A stretch of 41,835 nucleotides of DNA from Nemertoderma westbladi (lineage: Eukaryota; Xenacoelomorpha; Nemertodermatida; Nemertodermatidae): assembly GCA_032718475.1 (NCBI GenBank), contig JAUCBJ010000745.1, positions 1 through 41,835 on the forward strand. The letters are read 5' to 3'. Shown piece by piece: positions 19,084 through 28,749 of this stretch (within the stretch, counting starts at the first letter, position 1; every line of letters starts with the position of its first letter). Position numbers and translations under genes: made by a program. Under the pieces are notes generated by a model, which had not been told where the DNA came from, did not search any database, and was given only the letters and a program-made list of their open reading frames with translations.

Positions 19084-19215
19084 AAGCCCTGTTTACACTT
19101 GGCAACTTTTAGAGCAACTTTCTCGGCAACTTGTAGAGCAAACCAGGTTGCCGATCAAGTTGCTCCGTGTAAACACGTAAAAAAGTTGCCGTAAAAGTTG
19201 CTCAACTTTTTTTTT
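19084..19215. repeat. Small fold-back / MITE-like sequence
   Basis: CCTGTTTACACTTGGCAACT at the left and AAGTTGCTCCGTGTAAAC at the right form imperfect inverted ends. Several AGTTGC / GCAACTT motifs in both orientations lie between and after them. It resembles one or two ends of a MITE; borders are uncertain. Confidence 0.5.
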
Positions 19216-19656
19216 ATTTAAACTGGGTATTATTATGCCTGAATAATTAAATAGAAATTAAATCAATGAACGCTATTTCAACATGAAATCTACGGAATCA
19301 ATACACAACACACGCACACTACTGAATTTAAAAATTTATATAGATTGCAACTTATATTTGGCTACCTTTTAATGGGTGACTAATTTAATTATTCACCCCT
19401 ATATATTTGTAGCCTTTTTAATTTGTGCCTTTAATTGAATCAAACATTAAACTAAAATATATGTTACAATATTGATCTGTCTGTAGCTGGTCAATGAATC
19501 TCTCATAAATTTGTTAATTAGTCGCTGCTCTGTCATTGAACATTTGAACACGTGCTGCTCGAAGACCCCACAACGTGTTGGTTTATTGCCCGACAATGTT
19601 ATTATTTCAGACTATGACCGACCATAGACCACCATGGCGGAATCCCTCCAACCACA

Positions 19657-19815
19657 ATGCCGATGTGTTTAGCTAAAGACGCCGAAGATTACCTATCTGA
19701 CACTGAATGCGACACAATAGAGACCTACATTTGTGCTGCAGCAATAAGCGCCTTTAATGTACCCCAAGACACTTCTTGTAGCGCAACTTGCTGTGATGAA
19801 GACCTTTGCAACTAA
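19657..19815 (+). CDS. Terminal exon of a Ly6/uPAR (three-finger) protein
   Basis: The plus-strand frame ending at TAA (19813-19815) encodes a Cys-rich stretch finishing SCSATCCDEDLCN-stop. The spacing C-x3-CC-x4-CN, with the final Asn, is the signature C-terminus of Ly6/uPAR three-finger domains, whose members are secreted or GPI-anchored disulfide-rich proteins. Further Cys residues lie at regular spacing upstream (MCLAKD, TECDT, YICAA). The protein stops right after the CN motif, so this exon codes for no GPI-anchor tail. The true exon start is unclear: acceptor-like AG sites are at ~19608 (TTATTTCAG) and ~19627, and only the later one keeps the frame open. The N-terminal exon with signal peptide was not found. 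Start given is the first ATG in frame, used only as a marker. Confidence 0.6.
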   Translation: MPMCLAKDAEDYLSDTECDTIETYICAAAISAFNVPQDTSCSATCCDEDLCN

Positions 19816-20085
19816 AAATTAATTCTTCAAATAGAATAGGACTATCTACTTTCTTTTTGAATGTTAGGTGATGTTATTTAAAAATAATAAAAAGGTCTCT
19901 AAAAAACAACTAACTATTTGCCTGTGTAAAGTATATACAACTACATTATATATATCTTCTTAAAAAAACAATAATTCAAATATATTTTCTCTTAAATATA
20001 TTATTTTATTTGGCAATTAATAAAGTATGCCTTACAGGTATCTATCGCTCGTTCCAAAATCACTTATTTAACGGGTGAATGCTAC

Positions 20086-20345
20086 TGTAGCGTGTGAGCT
20101 ACTGGACGTATCCATACTTCTTCAGTATAAAATAATAAGTATGACTGCTAAAGTATCTATCAATGTTATTGCGATAATAATAACAGACGGTCAGAAGTGG
20201 CTAGCTACCGCACACATGCAGACTCGAGATAATAAACCTAATATCTATATAGTACAGATCAGTTCTGTGTTACCGGTAAAGTCTCTCTCTATATATATTC
20301 TAGGGGAAAAGGGGGGGGGGGGGGGGGGCACCGGCCACCACTATA
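20086..20345 (-). repeat. LTR (3' LTR of the minus-strand element)
   Basis: Direct repeat of 22350-22608. On the plus strand it starts TGTAGCGTGTGAGC and ends GGCCACCACTATA. It contains a run of 18 G (20311-20328) and a CTCTCTCTATATATAT stretch. Confidence 0.88.
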
Positions 20346-20477
20346 GACTCCCCCGCCTAGACGCGGAGCGTGCAATATAACAAACACAAAGCAAATAATA
20401 TGGTAAAATCCTAAACGAATTATAAAACAATAACTAAAAAAAAACGAATTGCTGCTAGGTTACGTATTACTCGATAG

Positions 20478-21215
20478 TCATGAACAGTACAGTACGTTAT
20501 CATCAAAACTGACTGTTTTGGTGGGTTTTGGACGTGGATGGTTTGAGACCGGACTATTGGTCTGAGTTTCGGTAATATCTTCCTTCCTCGATTTTACTGG
20601 TTTAGATACACCCTCGTAAACTGGTTTTAATCGGTCGATGCTCACAGTATCTTTGTGCTTGCCATTCTGCAGAACATAGAATTTGGGATGTCGTTCCAGT
20701 ACAACGTAGGGGCCGGTGTACGGGGCTTCTAGGGAGCGCTTCACTCTATCTACCCGAACCCAAACTCGGTAGCAGCTTTCTAATCCTGCTGGCATGTAAG
20801 TTCGCTGTTGTGCCAGTACTCGCGGAGGTCGAAATTCCATCTCTGCCATATTCTCGCGTAGTCTCCCTAGGAAGTTTTTTGCTTCTGTTGAAGACAGATG
20901 GGCTCGTTGCGATGTGAGAGCTAAACTGGGTATTAAGGGGCGGGTTCCAGTAACCATCTCGAACGGACTCGGGAACTCATCCGTAGTATGAATGCGCATT
21001 CCGAATAGAACCAGGGGAAGAGATCTGATCCAATCTGTACCGCGGGCTCGTATAGCACTTTTAAAGGTTCGGTGACGGCGTTCTATGAAACCATTGGCCT
21101 GTGGGTGGTAGGCTGTTATCCTTAGTCGGTGGAAACCGATAATCGTAGATATTTCAGCAAAGAGTGCGCTTTCGAACTGTGGTCCTCGATCGGTAACCAG
21201 CAGAAACCGGTAGTG
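20478..21215 (-). pseudogene. Integrase C-terminal fragment
   Basis: The minus strand reads [19 protein letters not shown], 'AYHPQANGFIERRHRTFK', then the GPYVVLERHPKFYVLQNG and DRLKPVY region. The second catalytic Asp (TDRGPQF) and the Glu (GFIER) are 35 residues apart, the expected D-35-E spacing. The HHCC domain and the first catalytic Asp are missing because the frame stops near 21216, at the internal deletion. In an intact element integrase inserts the cDNA into the chromosome; this fragment cannot. Confidence 0.82.
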
Positions 21216-21317
21216 TCACCTCCACCATATTGCAGCACACCTGCGGCGGCGCTTCCCTCAACAAATTCTACCAGGATCCAAGAAACAAAGGGGGACAAAG
21301 TTTCCGGTACCAGTGGC

Positions 21318-22379
21318 TCATCCTTCGCCAACGATTACTCCAGTATCTAGACGCCCTTGAGTGGATGCTGGCAACCGGACAGGGTGTCGTTCTAGAACGA
21401 TCCATATTCTCCGACTGGGTGTTCTTCGAGGCCGCCAAACGGTGCGGTTACCCGAGAGTTTGTTTCCCGACCCGCCCCGGTTCGGACTAGAGGCGCGACT
21501 GTTGTTTCGACTACCGGTATCAGATATCGGAGGTTTGGCTGCGGGCCAGGCGCACCAACGGCGACAGCTTCTGGCGCTATCGCCGTAATATATGTGAGAT
21601 CGACATATCTGAGGTCGCTGGCCTTCTCGGAATGGTGCCACGCCTCTGTAGGGGTCAAAGGATGCAGATCGGGGTGGCGTTGGTGAATAATATTGGTTGT
21701 AATAACTATCGGAACGGTTGAGATTATTTGGAGGCGAGTTACGGGGGAACCCCTCCGGTTTATCGCTTCCACGGCGTCCTGATATCGCCATTACTTGTTC
21801 TGCTGTCCGGTTAGCTGAATTGGATAGTTCGTGGATGCTGTCTGCTACCGCAGCGAAATCCTTAGCATTTAAGTGTTGATGGCCCGCCAGTGCGGTTCTC
21901 TCGTTGGGTGGCATTGCCTGAAGAAGCTTGTGTTTTATAATATCTTCTTCGCAAGGGAGGCCGCATTCGGATAATTGTTTTTCGATGCGACGGAGGCAAA
22001 CGGTTGGTTTCTGTCCTTCTAGTGATATCGAACCGAGTGCTTCTTCCAGTAACTGCTGGCGGCTTTTGTGGAAAGCGGCGGTGAGCTCGGCTTTCAATGA
22101 TTCGTAATCGGTATGTTGGCCGGTAATTACGGCGACGTCTTCCGGTAGCGCCGCCATCACGTGGTGGTATTTTGTTGTACTCTGCGTTACTCCGTTGACG
22201 GCGAATTGGGATTCCAACTGGTGGAACCACGTGGATACGTTGTTGCGGTAAAAAGGCGGCGGTTTTATGGAAATCCTTGCGATTGTTGGATTTGAAGTAG
22301 CGTTCACGGTAGGTTGTGGATTGTGGGCGAGATTGTCCGGGTCACCATTTGTAGCGTGTGAGCTACTGGACGTATCCAT
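21318..22379 (-). CDS. Gag-like capsid protein, starting inside the LTR
   Basis: A 353-codon minus-strand frame from an ATG at 22377-22379. Residues ~38-150 match the retrotransposon gag capsid pattern: [19 protein letters not shown], '[12 protein letters not shown]', '[13 protein letters not shown]'. Near residue 258 the C-x3-Y-G-x-A-x2-C-x3-C-like stretch [18 protein letters not shown] corresponds to the degenerate knuckle at the end of such gags. The last ~80 residues have odd composition and probably run out of frame towards the deletion. The first ten codons lie within the LTR, so translation would cross the LTR end and the primer-binding site. Gag packages the element RNA into cytoplasmic particles. 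Confidence 0.75.
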   Translation of the reverse strand: MDTSSSSHATNGDPDNLAHNPQPTVNATSNPTIARISIKPPPFYRNNVSTWFHQLESQFAVNGVTQSTTKYHHVMAALPEDVAVITGQHTDYESLKAELTAAFHKSRQQLLEEALGSISLEGQKPTVCLRRIEKQLSECGLPCEEDIIKHKLLQAMPPNERTALAGHQHLNAKDFAAVADSIHELSNSANRTAEQVMAISGRRGSDKPEGFPRNSPPNNLNRSDSYYNQYYSPTPPRSASFDPYRGVAPFREGQRPQICRSHIYYGDSARSCRRWCAWPAAKPPISDTGSRNNSRASSPNRGGSGNKLSGNRTVWRPRRTPSRRIWIVLERHPVRLPASTQGRLDTGVIVGEG

Positions 22380-22608
22380 ACTTCTTCAGTATAAAATAAT
22401 AAGTATGACTGCTAAAGTATCTATCAATGTTATTTCGATAATAATAACAGACGGTCAGAAGTGGCTAGCTACCGCACACATGCAGACTCGAGATAATAAA
22501 CCTAATATCTATATAGTACAGATCAGTTCTGTGTTACCGGTAAAGTCTCTCTCTATATATATTCTAGGGGAAAAAGGGGGAGGGGGGGGGGCACCGGCCA
22601 CCACTATA
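22350..22608 (-). repeat. LTR (5' LTR of the minus-strand element)
   Basis: Direct repeat of 20086-20345, nearly identical. On the minus strand it ends CTCACACGCTACA and is followed after two bases by TGGTGACCCGGAC, a possible primer-binding site because such sites start TGG. Confidence 0.88.
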
Positions 22609-22774
22609 CTACCTGTGACGTCGATAAACTATATCTAGAGATGGGAAGGACAATAAATTAATATATTTATTGTAGATTAATTAAGTAATTTATTTGTTAA
22701 ATATAAGTGTTATTATTACCGAAATAATAATTTGAAGTAATGTGTTTATCATTGTTATGTTATTACAAATATTT

Positions 22775-22930
22775 TAGAATAGGTGGTTTACTTCCCCATG
22801 GGGCAGCCAAATCACAAGATTGTGCTTAGGTTTGTCCTCATGGAGAAAGTGATATCCTGCAAAGCGGAGGCGGCTTTGTTCAAGTGTCAAGCTCAGGAGA
22901 ACCAATGAGACACCTCCAATGTTAATAGTT
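22775..22930 (-). pseudogene. Second, diverged copy of the LINE 3' coding segment
   Basis: About 140 bp resembling 23395-23535 (shared: CTGCAAAGCGGAGGC and ACCAATGAGACACCTCCAAT). It therefore derives from the same RT C-terminal region (FAGHCFR) as the neighbouring LINE. Confidence 0.7.
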
Positions 22931-23409
22931 TATATTTTCAGGCGCGTTTCTCATTCCATGTTTCATTTTCCTAATTTTTGGTGGGGATCCTTTGTTTTTT
23001 TTTGAAGTTTTGGTGGGTCAATATATGCAACAAAGCGGGATTGCAGCATGGAAGATATGTCCTTTACTACAAGGTTAGTTGATTGAACACTGCGTCTATG
23101 TGCCACAACATATCAAAGCAATTGTATATATTCAATGTTTGTGTAGCTCAGTTTTGCCATTAAAATTTAAAAATCGGCATTAAATATTCAATGGTATTTG
23201 CCATTGACTCGTCTAATGTTATACAATGCTGCATTGCAGCTGCATTTTTAAGAATGCTGTACCGGCTTGTCAACAAAATTGCACCGCCACAACTCCCTAT
23301 CACCCATAACATTTGCTAGATAATCCCCATGTTCAAGGTCAGTGTCCTTTAAGATGCGTCTCAAGAAAGTCATGGGCTGTCCACCATGCTTATTCACTCC
23401 ATGAGGCTG

Positions 23410-24280
23410 TCAAAGTACAAGATTATGCACTGGCTGGTCCTCACGGCGAAAGCAATGTCCTGCAAAGCGGAGGCAATTTTGTTCTAGAGTCAAGCTTGGG
23501 GGGACCAATGAGACACCTCCAATGTTATATAGTGTCTGGTTGGATACGTGTGCATTGTAATTGACACAATGAACCCGGCGTAGCATTCTTGTGAATGTGC
23601 CATCCAGAGATTTGGTGTCCTCAGCAGTTAGAGCCCAGCATGGACTCCCGTAGAGGAGTACTGGAACTACTGCTGCTCTAAATAATCGGACCTTAAGTTT
23701 CCGATTAATTCTCGCTGACTTCCAAATCCTGGAAAGCCTATTCAAGGCTGCCCATGCCTTTCCCTTACGTATTCGAAGGTCCTCACCTGACTTCCGGATC
23801 CATGATCCCAGGTAACAGAAGTCGTCCACATGCTCAAGCATACCATCCTTTGAGCTTATGCTCATCCAATCAGAGACTTGCTGATGACTTTCAAAGTTAA
23901 CTGTCAAAATTGTGGTCTTTCTGGAGTTAATAAAAAGACCAACACTAGAAGCAGCATGTTCTAATGAGCTGAGGAGCCGTTGGGCTCCCTCTAATGATTC
24001 TGAGAGTACTCCTAAGTCATCAGCAAAGTCTAGATCAGTTAGGTACTTGGCAGGATTTCCTCGACTTCTGGAGCCAGTAGGTGGAGTTATCATCACCCCA
24101 TCATCATTATGATGATCTAAGGACATGCGTAGAACATAGTCAACCACAATAATGAACAAGAAAGGTGCAAGTGTGTCTCCTTGGAGGACGCCCCATAACA
24201 CTTCAAATGGTTCTGTGTCACCGTCAACAGTAGACACAAATGTTGTCGAACCATCGTATACTGGTCTTATTGCTGCAATA
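23410..24280 (-). pseudogene. LINE reverse transcriptase, C-terminal half
   Basis: Contains motif B (GVLQGDTLAPFLF), motif C with both catalytic Asp residues (LDFADDLGVL), and a thumb/connection region (CYLGSWIRKS, 'VPVLLYGSPCWALT'). The C-terminal sequence LRFAGHCFR follows, as in many invertebrate APE-type LINEs. It is out of frame with the N-terminal half: the frame breaks around 24280-24300, next to a repeated TGATTCC heptamer (minus strand). Confidence 0.8.
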
Positions 24281-24281
24281 A

Positions 24282-25218
24282 TCAGGAATCAGGAATCCCA
24301 TATAATGAAAGTATGCTGAACATACGTGAGCGAGAGACTGAATCAAAGGCCTTCAAGAAGTCAACAAAGATAACATCCTGATGCCTGTCTTTCTTTTTTG
24401 ATAATTCTTCAATTATCCTTCTAAGTGCCAAAATGGGCTCCATGGTCCCACGACCTTTACGGAACCCATTCTGATTTCCACGGAGCAGTCTCTCAATGGG
24501 ATCCCTGATGCGAATTAATAGAATCCTATTGTATAGCTTTGCAGCAATTGAGATCAATGAGATTCCCCGAAAAGAACCATAGAGTGTTAGGTTGCCCTTC
24601 TTGGGAACTGGCACCAACTTATTTGTTTTCATTTCTTGTGGGACTCTTGTTGTTCGGTACATGTCTACTATGATGGGATAGATGAGCTTTAAACACTCAG
24701 GTATTTTAAAGACCTCAGGGGGAACACCATCTACTCCACTGGCACGATTGGTCTTAATGCTCTTTGCAGCAGCCTTCACTTCTGCAAAGGAGCTATCGCC
24801 AATGGGAATATCTGGGAGTACAGAATCAGACACTTTTACTTCTATAAAGTTAACAGGCAATACCCTGTCATTATTGAGGAGCTTTTCAAAGTGGGCTTTC
24901 CAACCATTGAGTCGATCGGCTGGTGATTCAGCCTTAACCTTGGTGGTTGGTTGGCTTTTCCGCCCAGTAAGCAAGTTGATCGATTTCCATGCCTGGGATG
25001 ATTGCCTGCTGTCGTCAGCATCATTGATGGCATCAACCTGTTGGTTTATTAGCTCCTGTAGATTAACAGAGTACTGCCTGTTCAGGGACCTAGATGCAGC
25101 CTTAACTGCATTCTTGGCCGCTGTAGTCTGTTTCAGTCGGGACTCTTTCTGCCCTTTATGAAGGTCATTTCGGTACTTCTGAATTTTGTTGTCAGTCCAG
25201 GGGGCCCTTTTCCTGTTT
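24282..25218 (-). pseudogene. LINE reverse transcriptase, N-terminal half
   Basis: Minus-strand frame beginning after the inserted retroposon with RNRKRAPWTDNKIQ. It carries the RT N-terminal motifs: RASGVDGVPPEVF, 'RGISLISIAAKLYNRIL', 'NQNGFRKGRGTMEPI', and motif A IFVDFLKAFDSV with the catalytic Asp. It ends at a TGA after YGIPDS because of the frameshift. Upstream residues in the same frame (25219 onward) come from the inserted element and are not part of the protein. Confidence 0.8.
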
Positions 25219-25228
25219 CGAGGGTATA

Positions 25229-25784
25229 TTATTATTATTATTATTAATATAAATTTACACCATAACTTAGAACTGAACAAAGACTGCATAGACAATTTAA
25301 ATATAGCATTATATTTCCCCATAAAATGTTTATGTTTCCCCCATAAAATATACATTACATACATTTCATACATTACTTAGTTTAAAATATGAGTCAATAA
25401 TTATTTAAGGTACATTAAAATACATCGAGTTAAAATTATTACTGTATGTAATTGGTCTCAAAAAGGCCGTGCTAATTATGAGATTAAACAATGATTAAAA
25501 GGGTCAGAAGACTGGATGTTATATGAAATTAGATAGAAATATTTGTATTAAAATAAGATGAAATATATATATATACGTATTAATAAAAGGGTCGGTCTCT
25601 GATGTCGTAAAAATTAGATAAAATATATGCGTATTAAATTTAAAATGAGATGCAGTAAATACGTATTAAAAGGGTCAGAGTGGATGTGAAGTGTAATAAA
25701 ATTTGTATTAATTAAATAAAGCATTATAGAATATAAGTCGTTATCTATGGGTATAAATCATCGAGACGATGGATTCGATCGAGA
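25229..25784 (-). mobile_element. 556-bp retroposon inserted in the LINE
   Basis: AT-rich insert flanked by CGAGGGTATA (25219-25228) and CGAGGGCTATA (25785-25795), a ~10-bp target duplication with one extra C. On the minus strand the insert ends in (TAA/AAT)n next to the duplication, like the tail of a SINE or short LINE. Removing it leaves the LINE frame continuous, which confirms the borders. It includes three loose copies of an AAAAGGGTC(A/G)G motif. Confidence 0.75.
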
Positions 25785-25795
25785 CGAGGGCTATA

Positions 25796-26131
25796 CAGGA
25801 ACAGTTTCTGCAGCTGCTAATTTAACTGCTTCTGTAAAGGCAGTATAGCCCTCACAGTGATCTGCCGCTTCAGAGGCAAGAGCATCATACTTGTTGCTCA
25901 GCTGTAGTGTGAAGCTGGATCTCACACTTGGCTGTTGCAACAGAGAGGACCAGTCATGTCGCGGCAAGGCAGATTTCGTTGTTCTGCTAGCACGCAGACT
26001 AAGTCTTACCTTGGCCACAATAAGGCAGTGATCACTGGAGAAGAGTCGTAGTGTAAATGCATTACAGTCTTGTATAGAGTTCCTTTATTTCCTACGAAAC
26101 AGAATATGGTCTATCTGGGACTTAGAAAGGT
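25796..26131 (-). pseudogene. LINE AP-endonuclease C-terminal fragment
   Basis: Minus strand: LSKSQIDHILFRRK, a TAA, then RNSIQDCNAFTLRLFSSDHC and LIVAKVRL. The S-D-H motif with the catalytic His and the preceding 'QIDHIL' are diagnostic of the exonuclease III-like endonuclease that nicks target DNA in APE LINEs. The linker follows and is cut by the inserted retroposon. The N-terminal part is missing. Confidence 0.75.
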
Positions 26132-26132
26132 A

Positions 26133-26255
26133 GTTAAATGTGTATTTGAATGGATCTAAAATCACCCTCCATAGAAAACAATATAAGAAATTATCTGAGC
26201 ACTGTGTAATGACGTCAAATATGTAGAAGCTAATCACAGCTGTTTGCGCTTTTAG
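26133..26255. mobile_element. Fragment of the palindromic element
   Basis: About 110 bp almost identical to 16846-16952 (TTGAATGGATC.AAAATCACC, then AACAATATAAGAAATT.TCTG and TAGAAGCTAATCACAGC), followed by a deletion variant of the next part of the arm. Confidence 0.8.
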
Positions 26256-26299
26256 ACCTTTAACAGTTTAACCTGTTAATTTAAGTGTATTATGATGTC

Positions 26300-26425
26300 T
26301 GCAGATAGGGAGGGGGGGTGGGGGGGACTGAACGCAATACAAATTCATCCCTCTCCATGGAAAATTCGACGCAAATAACAGCTGATTACTCTCAAAAATA
26401 AAACTCTAACCTGTTCTATTGTGTT
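26300..26425. repeat. Dispersed repeat with poly-G head (copy 2)
   Basis: Second copy of the 3215-3345 repeat: a G-rich run (26309-26327), GACGCAAATAACAGCTGATT, then ACCTGTT. It ends where gypsy integrase sequence begins and so truncates that element. Confidence 0.65.
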
Positions 26426-26429
26426 TAGT

Positions 26430-27180
26430 TTTAGTTGCAGAAGGATTGTGGATGGAGAGTGCGGGGCATCCGTCTGCATTGGCGGGAGGAACTCGCCTGG
26501 AATGGTGAGGGGGGCACCGAAAACCAACTCGTTGGTGGGGGTTCCAAAGTCGTCCTTTGGGGCGTTCCTAATGCTGAGAAGGACCCACGGCAACTCATCG
26601 ACCCAATCGGGGTCAGTCGGGCCAATCGGGTTGAGGTGGTGGTGGAAACGTTCCACCAGTCCATTCGCCTGCGGGTGGTCGGCCGTGGTGCGGTGCAGTT
26701 GGGTTCCTAGCAACTGGTTGATGGCCAACCAGAGCTGGGAATATGAACAGCGTGCCACAGTCAGAAGACACGTCAGTAGGGACGCCAAAACGGGCTATCC
26801 AGTTCGCAATGAGTGTGCGAGCGCAGCTCTCAGTGAAGGTCTCGGTGAGGGGAATGGCTTCTGGCCACCGGGTGAATCGATCCACCATCGTTAGGAGGTG
26901 GGTGTACCCATGGGATGGTGGGAGGGGCCCGACCAGATCTATGTGGATGTGGTCGAAGCAGCGATGGGGCGTCTCGATGGTACCAAGGGGAGCGCGGACG
27001 TGTTGTTGTACCTTAGACGTCTGGCATGGCACACATGTTGTAGCCCATTGACCGACCTGTTTCCGGAGGCCATGCCAGACGAATCGGCCGGCGACTACTT
27101 TCTTTGTCGCATGAACCCCCGGGTGCGAATGGCCGTGGATGATGTCGAAGACGTGGCGACGTCATGTGGCCAGGATGATC
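26430..27180 (-). pseudogene. Gypsy integrase, frameshifted
   Basis: Contains the end of the HHCC domain (CVPCQTSK), the first catalytic Asp (HIHIDLVGPLPPSHGYTHLL), and the second Asp region with SSDCGTLF in place of the usual D-R-G. After a frameshift the Glu region reads TADHPQANGLVERFHHHL, then LPWVLLSIRNAPKDD. At least one frameshift separates the Asp and Glu parts near 26760. Confidence 0.8.
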
Positions 27181-27429
27181 GGTTGGGGGTGGCCAAGGGA
27201 GACGTCGCAGAGCAGCATGACATCGGAGGGGCCGACGGGGACGTCCTGCAGTTCGAGGCCCGAGGTGGCAGTGTGGTGAACTCGCTGTCGGCGAGTTGGG
27301 CAGCATCCATGGCGATGTAGTCAAGGCCGGGGGTGTGTATAGCACCGATGTGCGTCCTGGAGAGGGCATCTGCCACACAGTTATCTTTCCCCGAGACGTG
27401 GGCGATGGAAGTGGTGAAATCCGACATAT

Positions 27430-27796
27430 ATGCGATGTGTCACTGTTGTCTGGAGGACCACGAATCGCTAATCTTGGAGAAAGCGAACATGAGGGGTTTG
27501 TGATCCGTGTAGGCGGTGAAAATGCGCCCCTCCAGGAAGTAATGGAAGTGTCAAACTGCGAGGTAAAGAGCCAGGAGTTCCCGGTCAAAAGCGCTGTACT
27601 TCACCTCTGGGGGTCTCAACTGTTGGCTGAAGAACACTAGGGGGCGCCACGAATTGCCGACCAGCTGCTTGAGCACGGCGCCCACCGCTGTGCCAGAGGC
27701 ATCCAGTGTGAGTGATGTGGGGGCGGTGGCTTCAGGGTGGGCCAACATGGTTGCATGGGCGAGGACCTCCTTCGTGTCCCTGAAGGCTACCACCAT
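27430..27796 (-). pseudogene. Gypsy RNase H fragment
   Basis: LTLDASGTAVGAVL carries the first acidic residue and KYSAFDRELLALYLAV the Glu. A part further on (HVSGKDNCVADALSR) is in a different frame, so the domain is broken. It would degrade the RNA strand during reverse transcription. Confidence 0.78.
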
Positions 27797-27805
27797 GTCA
27801 GGAGA

Positions 27806-28749
27806 TCAGTTGAGAAGTTTTGGTTTGGCACCAGAAAGGGCCCTGTAGAGAGGCCGCATAATGGCTGCGGCAGAAGGGATGAAGCAATGGTAAAAGTTTA
27901 CCACCCCCACAAACTCCTGTAGGCCCTTAACGGTGGTGGGCTGGGCAAACTCCCGGATGGCGGTGACTTTATCAGGTAGGGGAATGGCTCCCTGGGCCGA
28001 GATGCAGTGGCCGAGGAAGTCGATGACTGGCTGACCTAACTGGCACTTGGCTACGTTGATGATGAGGCCAGGCTGCTGTAGGCGCGAGAATAGCTGATGG
28101 AGATGGTCTTGGTGCTCCTGTTTGGACTGACTCGCGACGAGGACATCGTGCAGGTAGATGAACAGGAACTCGAGTCCCTGGAGCACTGAGTGAATCAGTC
28201 TCTGGAAGGCCGGGGCCGCGTTCTTCAACCCGAATGGTACCCGAAGGAATTCGAAAAGGCCAAATGGGGTGATGACGGCGGTCTTAGCGATGTCGGTATC
28301 AGTGACGGGGGGATCTGGTGGTAGCCACACACCAGATCAATCTTTGAGAAGATCCGTGCACCTGATAGGTGGGAGGAGAAGTCCTGGATGTTGGGAACAG
28401 GATACCAGTCCAGAGTCGTGGCTTCATTGAGGCGGCGGTAGTCGCCGCAGGGCCTCCAGCGGCCCGATGGTTTAGGGGCCATGTGGAGGGGAGACGACCA
28501 AGGACTGTTGGACCGATGGACGATCCCCATCTCCTTCATCTTGCGGAACTCCTCCTTGGTGATCACCAGTTTATCTGAAGGGAGGCGGTGGGCGTGGGCA
28601 TGTACTGGTGGCCCTTCAGTGGGGATATAGTGTTCGACGCCATGTTTCACCCTTGGCTCAGAGAACCGAGGCTCCGTGATTTGAGGAAACTCAGCGAGGA
28701 AACAGGCGAACTCGTTGTCGGTGACCGACAAAACCGAGGTGGAGGGCAT
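27806..28749 (-). pseudogene. Gypsy reverse transcriptase with YLHD motif
   Basis: The N-terminal half (28749 to ~28320) has PWSSPLHMAPKPSGRWRPCG and motif A FSKIDLVCGYHQI. After a shift at a C6 run (28308-28313) the C-terminal half continues with FGLFEFLRVPFGLKNAAPAF and motif C written FIYLHDVLVAS. The expected motif is Y-L-D-D; here the first of the two metal-binding Asp residues is His. With the frameshift this enzyme is certainly dead. Confidence 0.85.

Larger units (their letters stand above)
20086..22608 (-). mobile_element. Internally deleted LTR retrotransposon (gypsy-like)
   Basis: Two direct repeats of ~260 bp (20086-20345 and 22350-22608) bound a 2.0-kb interior that reads on the minus strand as gag then the end of integrase. 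CTAC occurs directly outside both ends (20082-20085, 22609-22612), a likely 4-bp target duplication. The LTRs differ mainly by one base and by the length of the poly-G tract, so the insertion is young. Protease, reverse transcriptase, RNase H and the start of integrase are absent, so mobility would need a helper element. Confidence 0.85.
23260..26131 (-). mobile_element. LINE (apurinic-endonuclease type), 5'-truncated and interrupted
   Basis: Read on the minus strand, the order is: end of the AP endonuclease (25796-26131), linker, reverse transcriptase (25218 to ~23410) and a C-terminal tail. The tail, QPHGVNKHGGQP, is in another frame to about 23260. It contains a premature TAA in the endonuclease, a frameshift near 24290 and a 556-bp insertion (25229-25784). 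The 5' end is lost at ~26131, where a fragment of the palindromic element begins. I do not assign a clade. Confidence 0.8.

Noticed and set aside
24682-25161. 159-residue plus-strand frame opposite the LINE RT
   Set aside because: Antisense of the reverse-transcriptase domain.
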